Source: Bacteroidales bacterium
Lineage (GTDB): Bacteria > Bacteroidota > Bacteroidia > Bacteroidales > CG2-30-32-10
Length of the DNA: 64,000 nucleotides
Direction: 5' to 3'
NCBI GenBank assembly: GCA_035353855.1
Contig: DAOQAK010000005.1
Location: 1-64,000, forward strand
The position numbers and the translations under genes were made by a program. The notes under the pieces are model-generated. The model worked only from the letters and a program-made list of their open reading frames with translations, had not been told where the DNA came from and ran no database searches. Positions 16,762-27,817 of this stretch are shown piece by piece (the stretch's first letter is position 1; every line of letters begins with the position of its first letter).

Positions 16762-19700
16762 ATGGTAGATGCACCACAAGGATTGCGATTAAGCAAGATC
16801 GCAAAAGAGTTTAACATAGGCATTCAGACAATACTGGATTTCCTTAAAAAGAAAGGATTTACTGTTGATGCAAATCCAAATGCTAAAGTTAACAGCGAAA
16901 TGTATGAGCTGTTAATTAAAGAATTTCAATCAGAAAAAAGCGCAAAGGAAGAATCCAAGCGGCTGAGCGGAATTGCTTTTGCAAAAAAGGAAACGATCAC
17001 GATTGATGATGCTAAACCTGTCGTTAAACCTAAAGATGCAGAAAAAGAAGAACTTCTGATTAAGGATTCAAACGTAGCCGGCAAAAAGGAAATCTTTAAA
17101 CTTGAAAAAGAAGAAACGGAAATTAAAGCCCCTAAAGTATTAGGGAAGATAGATAAAGAAAAACTTGAGCCCAAGCCGAAAACAAAAAAGAAAACTGAAC
17201 CCGAACCGGAAATTGAAAAAAAGGAAACGGTAAAATCAAAAAGTAAAAAAGAAGAAAAAATTGAAACAAAGGAAGAAGTTGTTGCAGAAAAAGAAGAAAT
17301 AGTTCCTGTAGAAGAAAAAAAGAAAAAAATTCAAAAAGAAGAAGTTCCTGAAGAAGAGAAAAAAGAAGAAAAGATTGTTGCCCCAGTTGAGCCGGATTCT
17401 AAAATAAAAGTTATTGGTAAAATTGATTTGGATTCAATGAATACCAAAACAAAACCAGCAAAGAAAACCAAGAAAGAAAAAGAAGCCGAGAAATTAGCAA
17501 AGAAAGAAGAAAAGAAAATAAAGAAACCGATTCAGCCTTTAGAGGAAGAAATAATACCTGTTGAAGAAGTAAAAGAAATAGCTGTTGTTGAAATACCGGA
17601 AGAAGAAAAAATTATACCGGAAGAAGAGAAGAAAGAATCTCCTGTAAATTTTATACCAACAGAATTCAGAAAACTTGATGGACCTACTATTCTTGGCAAA
17701 ATGGAATTACCCACTATAAAAGAACCTATCAAAAAACCTATTATCAATTCGAGTGAAGAGATAAAAAATAAAAAGAAGAAAAGAAAACGTATTAAAAAAG
17801 AATTTAAGGTCGACCCTTCTAGAAGTGGTGTAAATAATAATATTGAACATCCCAAACATAAAGAGAAGAAATCACATAAAAAAGAACATTTAAAACCTGT
17901 AGTTTCGGAAGATGAAATTGAAAAACAGATAAAAGAAACTTTAGCTCGCCTTAGTGGTACAGGTAAATCGAAAGCATCAAAATACCGCCGCCATAAACGC
18001 GATATGGTAAACCAGCAGTTCCAGGAAGAAATGGAACGCATAGAAGAAGAAAAGAAAATCATTAAAGTAACGGAATTTGTTACCGCAAATGAATTAGCTT
18101 CCATGTTAAATGTTCCTGTAACGCAGATCATTTCAACATGTATGAACCTGGGGCTTTTTGTATCCATCAACCAGCGCATGGATGCAGAAACCCTTACAAT
18201 AGTTGCCGATGAATTTGGTTATAAAGTGGAATTTGTTAGCGCTGATGTTCAGGATGCAATTAAAGAAGATAAAGATGATGATGATGAAAACAGGATTTCC
18301 CGTGCTCCTATTGTTACAGTTATGGGACACGTTGACCATGGAAAAACATCATTGCTCGATTATATAAGGAAAACAAATGTAATTGCCGGAGAAGCAGGAG
18401 GAATTACACAACATATTGGGGCATACGAAGTGAAGCTGGAGAATGGCAGAAAAATTACTTTCCTTGATACTCCCGGCCACGAAGCTTTTACAGCCATGCG
18501 TGCACGTGGTGCAAAAATTACCGATATTGTTATTATTGTAGTTGCAGCCGATGATAGTGTAATGCCACAAACCATTGAAGCTATTAATCATGCTTCGGCT
18601 GCTGGTGTTCCTATTGTGTTTGCGATCAATAAAATTGATAAACCTAATGCCAATGTTGAAAAAATAAAAGAGCAGCTTGCCAATATGAATTATCTTGTTG
18701 AAGATTGGGGAGGAAAATACCAGTCGCAGGAAATATCGGCAAAAAAAGGTGTTAATGTTGACCTGCTTTTAGAAAAAGTTTTACTGGAAGCAGATATGCT
18801 CGATCTCAAAGCCAATCCTCAAAGGCTTGCAATGGGTGCGGTAATTGAATCAGCTCTTGATAAAGGACGTGGATATATTGCAAAAGTTCTTGTTCAAAAT
18901 GGAACATTAAATATCGGCGATATGGTTCTGGCAGGTTATACATGGGGGCGTGTTAAGGCCATGTTTAACGAAAGAAATCAGCCAATTAAAACTGCCGGTC
19001 CTTCAGCTCCTGTGCTTTTACTGGGTTTGAATGGTGCTCCGCAAGCAGGTGATAAATTTAATGTAATGACTGATGAGCATGAAGTAAAAAATATTGCAAC
19101 AAAACGTTTGCAACTTCAGCGTGAACAGGGTTTAAGAACACAGAAACATATTACTCTTGATGAAATAGGCAGACGTATAGCCATTGGTGATTTCAAAGAA
19201 TTAAATATTATTATTAAAGGTGATGTTGATGGTTCTATTGAAGCTCTTGCTGATGCATTACTAAAACTGTCAACAAACCAGGTGCAGGTTAATGTAATTC
19301 ATAAATCGGTAGGACAAATTTCTGAATCAGATGTATTGCTTGCTTCGGCATCGAATGCAATTATTATCGGGTTCCAGGTTCGTCCATCTGTAAGTGCACG
19401 TAAGCTTGCAGAACAGGAACAGATAGATATTCGTTTATACTCCATTATTTATAACGCCATCAATGAGCTGAAATCAGCTATTGAAGGAATGCACACGCCG
19501 GAAATGGAAGAAAAGATTATTTGTAATATTGAAATCAGGGAAGTATTTAAAATTACAAAAGTCGGTAGCGTTGCCGGATGTATGGTTCTTGATGGTAAAG
19601 TTACACGTAATACCAAAATACGCCTTATCCGTGATGGTATTGTTGTATACACCGGTGAACTCGGATCACTTAAACGTTTTAAAGATGATGCCAAAGAAGT

Positions 19701-19806
19701 GAATGCCGGTTATGAATGCGGTTTGAATATTGCGAACTTTAATGATCTTAAAGTAGGCGATATTATTGAAGGTTATGAACAGGTAGAGGTAAAGAAAAAA
19801 TTATAA
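16762..19806 (+). CDS. infB: Translation initiation factor IF-2
   Basis: GTPase that places initiator tRNA on the 30S subunit. The N-terminal IF2 motif ([20 protein letters not shown]) is at residues 6-25. A long, highly charged Lys/Glu-rich linker occupies ~50-430, and the second IF2-N motif lies at ~435-485. The G domain starts with the P-loop GHVDHGKTS at about residue 522 and continues with [16 protein letters not shown] and NKIDKPNAN, followed by domains II to IV. At 1014 residues it is of the long form usual in Bacteroidota. Last gene of the rimP operon, followed by a terminator. Confidence 0.97.
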   Translation: MVDAPQGLRLSKIAKEFNIGIQTILDFLKKKGFTVDANPNAKVNSEMYELLIKEFQSEKSAKEESKRLSGIAFAKKETITIDDAKPVVKPKDAEKEELLIKDSNVAGKKEIFKLEKEETEIKAPKVLGKIDKEKLEPKPKTKKKTEPEPEIEKKETVKSKSKKEEKIETKEEVVAEKEEIVPVEEKKKKIQKEEVPEEEKKEEKIVAPVEPDSKIKVIGKIDLDSMNTKTKPAKKTKKEKEAEKLAKKEEKKIKKPIQPLEEEIIPVEEVKEIAVVEIPEEEKIIPEEEKKESPVNFIPTEFRKLDGPTILGKMELPTIKEPIKKPIINSSEEIKNKKKKRKRIKKEFKVDPSRSGVNNNIEHPKHKEKKSHKKEHLKPVVSEDEIEKQIKETLARLSGTGKSKASKYRRHKRDMVNQQFQEEMERIEEEKKIIKVTEFVTANELASMLNVPVTQIISTCMNLGLFVSINQRMDAETLTIVADEFGYKVEFVSADVQDAIKEDKDDDDENRISRAPIVTVMGHVDHGKTSLLDYIRKTNVIAGEAGGITQHIGAYEVKLENGRKITFLDTPGHEAFTAMRARGAKITDIVIIVVAADDSVMPQTIEAINHASAAGVPIVFAINKIDKPNANVEKIKEQLANMNYLVEDWGGKYQSQEISAKKGVNVDLLLEKVLLEADMLDLKANPQRLAMGAVIESALDKGRGYIAKVLVQNGTLNIGDMVLAGYTWGRVKAMFNERNQPIKTAGPSAPVLLLGLNGAPQAGDKFNVMTDEHEVKNIATKRLQLQREQGLRTQKHITLDEIGRRIAIGDFKELNIIIKGDVDGSIEALADALLKLSTNQVQVNVIHKSVGQISESDVLLASASNAIIIGFQVRPSVSARKLAEQEQIDIRLYSIIYNAINELKSAIEGMHTPEMEEKIICNIEIREVFKITKVGSVAGCMVLDGKVTRNTKIRLIRDGIVVYTGELGSLKRFKDDAKEVNAGYECGLNIANFNDLKVGDIIEGYEQVEVKKKL

Positions 19807-19835
19807 GTAAAGAAAAAATTTATAGTTTTAAAAAA

Positions 19836-19863
19836 AGTTGCCTATGTTAAGGCAGCTTTTTTT
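19836..19863 (+). terminator. Rho-independent terminator of rimP-nusA-infB
   Basis: A 7-bp stem AGTTGCC / GGCAGCT (one T-G pair) with an 8-base loop, followed by a run of at least seven T, 30 bases after the infB stop. Confidence 0.88.
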
Positions 19864-20245
19864 ATGTGTTATTCAGTATTTTTTATATTTACATTTTTGT
19901 AACGGATCAGAGATAAAAAAATATTTCTCGCTGATGAATGCAGATAAAAATCGCTGATAATTAAATATTTATACATACTGATGAGTTACTATTTTTTATA
20001 CATTCAGTAATACTTTATCTGCAAATATATTAAGAGACTGTTTACGATTTTTTATTTGCGTTTTCCTTTGCATCCTCTTTGCATTCTCTGGGAACCTCTG
20101 TGTAGTAAATAAAAATCACACAAAGGTTCACAGAGTTTTCATCAATTTCACGAAACAGAGAACACTTTAGATAGCTTGATTATTATACTTCGGCTGAACG
20201 AATTTGCATTATTTTGCAAATTCATTCGCTCAGTATAATTTGAAC
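19864..20245. repeat. Intergenic region with two kinds of degenerate dispersed repeats
   Basis: No gene is seen. At 19927-19962 is a GCTGATGAATGCAGATAAAA-type tract with an echo (CGCTGATAAT), and at 20058-20162 a CTCTGTG-type tract (CCTCTTTGCATTCTCTGGG, ACCTCTGTGT) whose complement recurs in the same tract (GGTTCACAGAG, AAACAGAGAAC), so it can fold on itself. A short inverted repeat near 20176-20238 (TATTATACTTCGGCTGAACG against CATTCGCTCAGTATAATTTG) may terminate the minus-strand macroglobulin gene. Confidence 0.55.
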
Positions 20246-23200
20246 CTATTCATTTATTTTCACTCTTACACCTTCTGAATGTGTGCTGAATTCGGGCGCG
20301 TACATACATTGAATAGTTGTAATTCCATTACTGAAATCACCTTTGTGTGTTACCCACAATGGGTATTCAAAAACATAAGTTCCTTTTGGCAAATAAGAGA
20401 AAAAGAAATTAGTTGAAGCATCGCGAGTGCTTTCATAGTAGCCAAGTCCGTCCTGGTATTTATACTGCGAAATAACATTGATGGGTTCAAATCCCGAAGC
20501 ACGCATGTCTTTCATGTGAACGTATTCCATGTCGCGGTCAACGTGCAGTTCAATGCGGACTTTTATTTTATCACCCACTTTCAATTTTGTTGTATCGGTG
20601 ATTTGATAAATTACCGGACCGGTTGCAGAATTTTTTTGAACAAAAAGTTTTTTCTCCAATTTCAAAGGAGTTTCAGCAGGTGTAATTTTATCAAGCTGTT
20701 CAAAGTACTGCCAATACAGCGCTCCCCACGATACACCTGTATCGGTTTTCTTCACTTTTACATTTCCCATATCCGGAGTAATTTCATTTCCACTCCACGA
20801 TGTTTTAAAATATCCGGTGCCTGCTTCCACTTTTACATTGTCCATTTTCTTCGGGTCAATTTTTTGTCCGCCAAGAGATATTTCAACAAGCTGATCGCTG
20901 GCAAGCCAGTTGGTTCCCCGCAGCAGCAAGGCATAACAGGCTTCCGAAGTTGCTTTGGTAGTTTTCCAATCGGTAGTTTGTTTTTGTTTCAGCAACCACA
21001 CTTTCATATTTTCAACAGAAGTGCTGTCGTTCGCAACTTCATCAAATGCTTCGATCAGCAACGACTGTGTTTCAATAGGAGCCTGGTACCAGAAATATCC
21101 GCCACTCATATCTTTCCAGTACATTCCCATTTCATCATTATTTATTGAATTTTCTTTTAATGATTTTATAATATCATTAGCCAAAGATTTATCTCCGATT
21201 CGATTCAATGCAAGCGATATCATTCCCTGTAAATAACGATTATTATCGAGCCAGTATTTTTTTGCCTGTCCAACAAAATAATCGTATGCATCTTTATTTT
21301 TCGAAGCAATTTCAACATCTTTCAGGAAATAACTGCGTGCATATAAGTATTGAATTTCCAAATAACCGATATGATTTTTTTCAAGTTCATCTTTTTTGTA
21401 ATACTTCAGCAACCACTCGTAATCTTCTCTCATCCTGTTGTCGAGATACTCCACAGCATCTTTAATCATGTTCCAGCATTTGTTGTCATCTCTTATATTT
21501 TTTACACCAAGATTATCAAGGTGTCCGAAGCCGGTAACAACATGTTGTGTAATATAACGGTCGTCTTCCATGCCGCCAAACCAAGGGAATCCGCCATTAG
21601 GCAATTGCATTTTTTCGAGTTTTGCTAAAGCCTTATCCAATTCATAACTCATCTTGTTCAAATCGAAAAGTAATGCCACACGCTGTTTCCGTTCGCTTTC
21701 ATTCTTTGCCTGCAATACCCACGGCGTTTCTTCAAGCATTAGCGATTTTAGGTCTTCATTTTTTTCAAGATTGGAAAGCAATGCATCGGGAGTTAAATTT
21801 TTCCAACTGTCGAAAACCGCTTTTATTTTGGGATGTGAGTTCGCGATATGTGAAGCAATGCTGTTTGCATAAAAACGACTGAATGTTTGTTCGGCACATT
21901 CATAAGGATATTCCATCATGTAGGGTAATGCTTGTATGGCGTACCATGCAGGATTGGAAGTATATTCAAGGGTGAGCTTATAATTTTTAAGCGTTGATGA
22001 AGATTTTGAATTCACAAGTTTTGTGAAAGTGAAATCTTTTGTTTCTTTTCCGCGAACAGGTAACGGCATGGTTTCAGTTACCAGCATCCGGTTGTTTAAA
22101 ACAGGAATAACCATTTCTTCGCCATCACTGAAATTTCCTGACTTTGCAACCACTTTATATTTTATAGCACTGATGTTTTCGGGAATTTCTATATCCCACG
22201 AAAGTGCGCTACTGCCGCCTTTTGCAGCAGTAAATGTTTTTGTTGCATTGGCGTTTTTACAAACATCATCAATTGCTTTGAGTGTTGTTGCATCGAAGAG
22301 GAAAAGCTGTGCACTGCCTGTCATTTCTTTTTCAGTAAGATTTGAAACTTTTGCGGTGAATGAAATTTTATCATTTTCCCTGAAGAAACGCGGTGCATTA
22401 GGAACTATCATCAGATCTTTTTGCGTTACCGTTTCTTTTTCAATCTGGCTGAACTTTAAATCTTTTGTGTGAGCTAGCCCCATAAACTTCCATTTGGTAA
22501 GAGCTTCGGGAATAGTAAATGAAATTACAATGTTTCCATTTTCATCGGTTTTAAGCTGAGGATAGAAGAATGCGGTTTCATTAAAATTAGAACGTGTTTT
22601 TACATCTGTTAAACCTTCTCCGCTTTTTCCGGGTGCTGGTGGAAGTGCAACAGATAAATCTACAGTTTCTTTTGCTTGTTCAGCTAATCCCGCGCCCATT
22701 CCATAACCTGTCATAGTTTTTTCATCAGCTTCTTCTTTATTTTTATCTTTTTTATTTCCTGTTGTTACGGTTTCGCTTTTAGTTATGCTCATTACAGCAT
22801 TTTGTGATACAGGTGCAGCGTCATACACCATATCGTAATCTCCTTCGTAGCTTTTAGATATAAAACCACTACTTCGATAATGTGTGTTTCCGTAATTAAA
22901 TCCGAACCAGTTCAATTTATCATAGTACCTGTAAATAGGGTTAGGATAAGTTTCTTTATAAAACGAGTACGAAGTAGATGTGTTATTAGTAAAACTTTTT
23001 TCACCATCCCAATACAGACTTGAATAAAAGTTTTTCAGGATATCGAAATACCAATAGTTTGCTTCGTATGCATCGAGTGAAGCATCATACATGGTTGCCA
23101 GTAATTCGGCTGCAACTTTATCGCCGTTCTTTCCTTTTATTTTTATTTTCCATTCTTCCTGTTGACCCGGCAGCAGCTTATCGCGGAATGTTTCAAATTC

Positions 23201-26200
23201 AATGTCGAGTTCTTTATTGGTATAAGGAACCGTTACAATTTCTTTGTTCGTAAATAAACGATTATGTTTTACAGCAAAAATATGAATTGCAAAATTACCT
23301 CGGTATTCTTCGGTTACAGGAATTTCAAAAAGTTTTTGTTCTTTACTTAATGAAAGCCATTGATGCGATTTTATGATGCCGTCTTTTTCAATTTCATAAT
23401 AAAATTTTACAGAATCATCTTTTGTCCCAAGTATGAATGATACGTTTTCTCCCGGTTCTGCCGAGCTTTTCACCAGTTCAAAATAACTGATATCGTTTTC
23501 TGGAATTTGTTTTTCTTTTGTACCATAAACTTTGAAATAGCTGAAATATTCAACATCTTCACCATATTTATCTTTTGTTTTTGCTTCCAAAATATATGTA
23601 CCGGGCTTCCATGAAGAAAGGTCGCTGATTTTTATTGTTGAATCTTTCGGAGTTTCAAAAACTGTTTCAAAAACTTTTGTTTCTTTTTCCCATTTGTACA
23701 TGTTGTTTTCATCATCGTACAAATCGTAAGGGAAACTTGAATAGTATTCATCTTTTGTCATCACGAACTTATCAGGACGATCCCAAATTCGTTCACGGAA
23801 GATTTTATCGGGTTGTTTTAATTTATAAATAGTAACGTTTCCTTTTGCTGCTTCTTTTTCACCGCTGAGGTTTGTTGTTGAAAGTGTGAAAATATTTTTC
23901 CCGGTTTTCTCAACATTATCGGGAACATAAACAGAGAGGGACAATGCTTTGTAACCAACTTTCACGTAATCCTGCGCAGAATGGGTTTCTCCGTTGATAT
24001 CGGTAACATCAGCATAAACAGTGAAAGTATAAGTGGGATTGCTTTTTTTCGAAATACTTAAATCGGGTAATGCTTTGAATGATATCTTAAATTCTCCTTT
24101 ATCATCAGTTGTTGTTGTGCCATTTGCAATTTCAGTTTGCGATGAACGTGGATAATATCCTTTCCACCAATACCACCAGTAAGGAAACGAAACCGTACGA
24201 ACCACGCGGTATGTAACATTAGCTCCGTCAATCATGTTGCCGGCATATGCTTTTGCTGTTCCTGTAATATCAAGGTTTTCGTTAAGTTTATAGCTTCCTT
24301 TAACAGGATTGATGCTAACTGAAAATTTCGGACGCTTATATTCTTCAACGGAAAAATATGCGCTTCCATACGAGTCAGCAATATGTACAGAACCTGTAAT
24401 AGCTGCGGGTGCCGTAAATGTCCCGGTAAACGATCCGTATTCATTTGAAGTTAATTCAAGGTCGCTAATCTTTTGATAATTTACATCGTAGAAAGTTACC
24501 GTAGTTTTTACGTTTGGTGCAACTTCTGTAAGATTGCCGTCATTATCATTTTTTAAGATGATTCCCTTAAAATAAATTGTTTGCCCCGGACGATAGATAG
24601 CCCTATCGGTAAAGAAAAATGTTTTATAAGGAATGTTGTTATCATATTTGTAATCTTTATACTGGTAATAGCTGTTGCTCGAAACAAAGCGATCGCTGCC
24701 ATTGGAAAAATCTACATAAAAATACATGTAATCATCTGCAGGTGGAATTTCAAAAAAACCATTCTCATCGGTAGTAAATTTTTTCCATTTTACGTTTTCA
24801 TATTCACGCAAAACATAATTATATTTACTGGTATAACATTGCGCGGTTACTGATTTCATTGGCTTTCCGGTTTCTCGGTCTGTAACAAAAAAATCCATTG
24901 CATAATTTTCTTTATACCTGTCGATGCTGCTGATATTGGTAATCCAAAACTGGCTATATGAAATAATTCTTTCGGTTGTTGTGAAAGTTTTTCCATCAGT
25001 TGCGAGCAAAACATAATACCCAAAAGGAAGTGCAGGGATTTTTATTTCAGCCGAATGGCTTTGGAAATCGCCATCATCGGGTAGGGTAATATTCCATTCT
25101 TTGTATGCAGATTCCTTCAGGTATTTTCCAACAAGTTCATCACCATAATATTTTTTCCTAAGTTTTTCATCATTTTCATAGGTCATTTTAATAATGCGCA
25201 GCGATAAATTATTGACATTTTTATAAGTTACCAGTGAACGGAAAGGCTTATTAGGTGCGTTTCCTTCTTCAACAGTCATGTTAAAGGATCTTGTTTTTAT
25301 CTGGAATTTAAGGTTCTCGCAATTCTTAGCCCCATCTGATAATGGATACGCTTTTATTGCGGCTTCACATTTCTCAATTGATTTTTTCAGCATCCATTTA
25401 TTTTCGTCCGACTGCAGTGGTTTGTATTTTAGTCCGTTGCTGTAATAATGCTGTGCGATGGCGTAAGTAACATCTGTTGAAGATGCGGAGTTTGAAAATT
25501 TTGATTCAAGAGCCAATAAAGTTTGAAGATAAAGACTGTCTTTAAAATCAAGAGTTGAATTATTTTTTACAAATGACATGCGTTTTAAGTCAACATCAAT
25601 CAATGCCGATGGGTCAGCATCATTTGCATGAAATTTAATAAGATCTTGTAAAATAACAGCAGCATAATATTTCAGCGATAGCGAATCTTTTGTAGTGATG
25701 TTAAGCTTTACAAAATCGGGATAAGGTTTAAAATATTCTTCTTTGTCAATATCAAATTTAAAAGCAGGTTTGGTGATTTCCGATTCATCGTTCATGAAAA
25801 AGTCAACAGCACGATGAGCTAGAAAATCGTACAATGTAGGCCTGAACTTGCGTGAAAGGGTATCGCGAATAATGATATCGTCATATAAATTCAATTTTGT
25901 TTTTTTCAAATTTTCATAATCAGTAAGCGAAGCCACATAATTTTTTACTACTTCATTCAGGATTTGTTTTAGTGTCCATGTTTGAATATCGTATTCTTTG
26001 TATGCAACGGTTTCAGTACGCTGATAATATCGGTAACGATTTGTTGAATAAAAGCGCCAGTACATTTCGGCAAGCACTGAATGCAAAACAGGTTTAATAG
26101 GAAATGCTGTTTCATTGATTTCTGTCTTTAAATTTGCAATGCTGCTGTCGAAAGAATTTTCATTTAAATTATTATCGAGCTTCATTTTATACATTACTGC

Positions 26201-26467
26201 TTTTACAAACTGCGGGGCATTATTTTCAGCTTTTGCATTTTTGTAAACGACCAGCACCTGTTCAAGCGCCGACTTACTAAGGCCTTTGGCAAGCAACGAA
26301 TCAATTTTTGCCCAGGCTTTGGTATAATTGAAAACTGAAATTCCGGAAATAATATTTGATGGATTATTTTTTTCCTTAGGGCTTAACGGTTTGTAGTTTG
26401 AAAAATATGTTCCGCCAAAAACCAGTAAAGCAAAAGCGCTTACCAATAATACAAGTTTTGTTTTCAT
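20246..26467 (-). CDS. Bacterial alpha-2-macroglobulin family protein
   Basis: A 2073-residue envelope protein of the alpha-2-macroglobulin family, thought to trap proteases by covalent capture. The N-terminus is a hydrophobic export signal without a lipobox Cys. A helical region covers ~40-400, then a chain of macroglobulin-like beta domains: FFTDRAIYRPGQTIYFKGI near residue 620, AYAGNMIDGANVTY near 735. A Gly/Lys/Glu-rich low-complexity stretch lies near 1240-1270. The regions around NETAFFYPQLKTDENG and SFTIPEALTKWKFMG mark the ANA-type core. The thioester motif CAEQ is intact (Cys1524, in YECAEQTFSRF), followed by the helical thioester domain and the receptor-binding-like C-terminal part. 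In many bacteria such genes sit beside penicillin-binding protein 1C; none is present here. It appears to be transcribed alone. Confidence 0.92.
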   Translation of the reverse strand: MKTKLVLLVSAFALLVFGGTYFSNYKPLSPKEKNNPSNIISGISVFNYTKAWAKIDSLLAKGLSKSALEQVLVVYKNAKAENNAPQFVKAVMYKMKLDNNLNENSFDSSIANLKTEINETAFPIKPVLHSVLAEMYWRFYSTNRYRYYQRTETVAYKEYDIQTWTLKQILNEVVKNYVASLTDYENLKKTKLNLYDDIIIRDTLSRKFRPTLYDFLAHRAVDFFMNDESEITKPAFKFDIDKEEYFKPYPDFVKLNITTKDSLSLKYYAAVILQDLIKFHANDADPSALIDVDLKRMSFVKNNSTLDFKDSLYLQTLLALESKFSNSASSTDVTYAIAQHYYSNGLKYKPLQSDENKWMLKKSIEKCEAAIKAYPLSDGAKNCENLKFQIKTRSFNMTVEEGNAPNKPFRSLVTYKNVNNLSLRIIKMTYENDEKLRKKYYGDELVGKYLKESAYKEWNITLPDDGDFQSHSAEIKIPALPFGYYVLLATDGKTFTTTERIISYSQFWITNISSIDRYKENYAMDFFVTDRETGKPMKSVTAQCYTSKYNYVLREYENVKWKKFTTDENGFFEIPPADDYMYFYVDFSNGSDRFVSSNSYYQYKDYKYDNNIPYKTFFFTDRAIYRPGQTIYFKGIILKNDNDGNLTEVAPNVKTTVTFYDVNYQKISDLELTSNEYGSFTGTFTAPAAITGSVHIADSYGSAYFSVEEYKRPKFSVSINPVKGSYKLNENLDITGTAKAYAGNMIDGANVTYRVVRTVSFPYWWYWWKGYYPRSSQTEIANGTTTTDDKGEFKISFKALPDLSISKKSNPTYTFTVYADVTDINGETHSAQDYVKVGYKALSLSVYVPDNVEKTGKNIFTLSTTNLSGEKEAAKGNVTIYKLKQPDKIFRERIWDRPDKFVMTKDEYYSSFPYDLYDDENNMYKWEKETKVFETVFETPKDSTIKISDLSSWKPGTYILEAKTKDKYGEDVEYFSYFKVYGTKEKQIPENDISYFELVKSSAEPGENVSFILGTKDDSVKFYYEIEKDGIIKSHQWLSLSKEQKLFEIPVTEEYRGNFAIHIFAVKHNRLFTNKEIVTVPYTNKELDIEFETFRDKLLPGQQEEWKIKIKGKNGDKVAAELLATMYDASLDAYEANYWYFDILKNFYSSLYWDGEKSFTNNTSTSYSFYKETYPNPIYRYYDKLNWFGFNYGNTHYRSSGFISKSYEGDYDMVYDAAPVSQNAVMSITKSETVTTGNKKDKNKEEADEKTMTGYGMGAGLAEQAKETVDLSVALPPAPGKSGEGLTDVKTRSNFNETAFFYPQLKTDENGNIVISFTIPEALTKWKFMGLAHTKDLKFSQIEKETVTQKDLMIVPNAPRFFRENDKISFTAKVSNLTEKEMTGSAQLFLFDATTLKAIDDVCKNANATKTFTAAKGGSSALSWDIEIPENISAIKYKVVAKSGNFSDGEEMVIPVLNNRMLVTETMPLPVRGKETKDFTFTKLVNSKSSSTLKNYKLTLEYTSNPAWYAIQALPYMMEYPYECAEQTFSRFYANSIASHIANSHPKIKAVFDSWKNLTPDALLSNLEKNEDLKSLMLEETPWVLQAKNESERKQRVALLFDLNKMSYELDKALAKLEKMQLPNGGFPWFGGMEDDRYITQHVVTGFGHLDNLGVKNIRDDNKCWNMIKDAVEYLDNRMREDYEWLLKYYKKDELEKNHIGYLEIQYLYARSYFLKDVEIASKNKDAYDYFVGQAKKYWLDNNRYLQGMISLALNRIGDKSLANDIIKSLKENSINNDEMGMYWKDMSGGYFWYQAPIETQSLLIEAFDEVANDSTSVENMKVWLLKQKQTTDWKTTKATSEACYALLLRGTNWLASDQLVEISLGGQKIDPKKMDNVKVEAGTGYFKTSWSGNEITPDMGNVKVKKTDTGVSWGALYWQYFEQLDKITPAETPLKLEKKLFVQKNSATGPVIYQITDTTKLKVGDKIKVRIELHVDRDMEYVHMKDMRASGFEPINVISQYKYQDGLGYYESTRDASTNFFFSYLPKGTYVFEYPLWVTHKGDFSNGITTIQCMYAPEFSTHSEGVRVKINE

Positions 26468-26590
26468 AGCTGTATGATTTAATGTTGCAAGTTAAAAATT
26501 TTATTTGGTGAATTTTGTAATGAAGATGAAAAATAGTTTACAATTCCATAAAACGATTTTTGAATTCGGATTTATGAATTGTTTTTTTAT

Positions 26591-26626
26591 AAGGACGCTG
26601 ATTTACACGGATTTTTTACGGATAGA
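26591..26626. repeat. Dispersed GCTGATTTACACGGAT-type repeat
   Basis: The sequence GACGCTGATTTACACGGAT followed by TTTTTACGGATA is related to the GCTGATGAATGCAGATAAAA-type tract at 19927-19962. It lies in the 232-base gap upstream of the macroglobulin gene. No gene is seen there. Confidence 0.4.
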
Positions 26627-26699
26627 GTTTTTAAAATGATAAAATGACAGAATGAATGACAGAATAAATATTTTGATGGTGCTTATGATGTGTTTAATG

Positions 26700-27254
26700 T
26701 TACATCTTATAAAATAACATCGAGCATTTACAAGGTGGATTACCACAATGGGGACACATGTATTTTTTTTTAATAGAATCGTTGTACCAGTAATTTTTTA
26801 TTTCTGTTATGAGTTTGAACCCTATGGTTTCAACCAGGTTCTTTGCATTTGCAATATCACCGCTTTTCCAAACAGTGGTACATATTACATCAATATTTTC
26901 AATTTTTTTCATTACACGGATTAATTCATCAGCCATATCGTGTGCAATGTGTGTATGTCGGTATTCTTCTTTTACACAAATGGTTTCGGCATATCCCATA
27001 TAACCGTCATCAGTAACTTTTTTCTCAAAAGGCTTATCTACCTTCAACAGGCTTTTTTTAAATTCGGATTTTTTTAGTATTTCACCTTTTACAAAACCAA
27101 CAATTTCGTTATTAATCTTATAAATCCTGATAACTTTCTGCGGATTTAAAATGTAATCTTTTATTGATTCATAAGTCTGAAAATTTTTGCCAACAAATTT
27201 ATCCGACATTTGCAGCACAAGCGCTATCTCCTCTTCTTTCAATTCGGTTATCAT
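26700..27254 (-). CDS. GNAT-like acetyltransferase with C-terminal Cys knuckle
   Basis: Residues ~1-160 look like a GNAT domain: IYKINNEIVGFVKGE, then a central GYAETICVKEEYRHTHIAHDM that corresponds to the acetyl-CoA-binding strand and loop, and NAKNLVETIGFKLI near the end. The Q/RxxGxG/A loop is degenerate (EYRHTHIAHD). The last residues contain CPHCGNPPCKC, a zinc-ribbon-like cluster of four Cys not usual for GNAT enzymes. The substrate is unknown. It is single and read away from the MFS gene, with a 562-base gap between them. Confidence 0.65.
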   Translation of the reverse strand: MITELKEEEIALVLQMSDKFVGKNFQTYESIKDYILNPQKVIRIYKINNEIVGFVKGEILKKSEFKKSLLKVDKPFEKKVTDDGYMGYAETICVKEEYRHTHIAHDMADELIRVMKKIENIDVICTTVWKSGDIANAKNLVETIGFKLITEIKNYWYNDSIKKKYMCPHCGNPPCKCSMLFYKM

Positions 27255-27757
27255 AAAGTATGCATTATTATTGGTTGATTAAATTATCTTCGGCGAAATT
27301 ACAAACATTCTGTAAAATAAATGATGACTTTATAGAGTAGCTTAAAGAAGCGATTATACCTATTATATATATGTAATAACTCAATAAATTTTCAATGGTA
27401 TTAATCAAAAAACAGAAAAATTTGAAGTGAAGTAATGGTTTATACCGACAGAAAAGAGTTTTGCAAAAATATTTTTTGTTTTCTGTACGGTATAATATCC
27501 ATGTTAAAGTAAATTCCGGCTGAATTTCTGTTTTGAATTTATTCATCATGGTTGGTGCAAATTTAAGTTTGTATTGAAATTTTATAAAAAGCCCAATGCT
27601 TATATGTTTTAGTAATCACTACCATTATTATATTGAAATCAACCGCTATATGATGATATCGGGAATCCTTAGTCATTGCTAAAATAATGTTCTTCATAAA
27701 AATTTTTACTTTTTTACTTATCTATTATAGGCTAAAACTTTTTCTAATAATTATTTA
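27255..27757. other. Intergenic region with one palindromic repeat
   Basis: No convincing gene is present; a minus-strand frame at 27268-27549 overlaps the repeat and has an unlikely composition. The main content is the 57-bp palindromic repeat at 27439-27495. The remainder is AT-rich without recognisable features. Confidence 0.5.
27439..27495 (+). repeat. 57-bp palindromic repeat, copy 1
   Basis: The element starts TTTATACCGACAGAAAA and ends TTTTCTGTACGGTATAA, so its ends are imperfect inverted repeats differing by one inserted base. The core contains TTTGCAAAAATA. A copy with only two differences in the 55 central bases lies in inverse orientation at 37871-37927. The size and TA-containing ends suggest a small non-autonomous (MITE-like) element; no transposase is nearby. 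Confidence 0.8.
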
Positions 27758-27787
27758 TTTGCATAACTATAGTTATTAATAACTTTG
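27758..27787 (+). promoter_or_regulatory. Bacteroidota-type promoter for the MFS gene
   Basis: TTTG at 27758-27761, 18 bases, then TAACTTTG (27780-27787), a perfect TAnnTTTG octamer, 30 bases before the start codon. Confidence 0.75.
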
Positions 27788-27817
27788 CAGTAAAGTTTTA
27801 TAAATGATTATAATATA

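Noticed and set aside
20516..22472. Several plus-strand frames of 70-210 codons opposite the macroglobulin gene
   Set aside because: They are antisense shadows of a long, well-supported gene and show no domains.
27268..27549. Minus-strand frame of 93 codons before the MFS gene
   Set aside because: It runs through the 57-bp palindromic repeat and has no family features.
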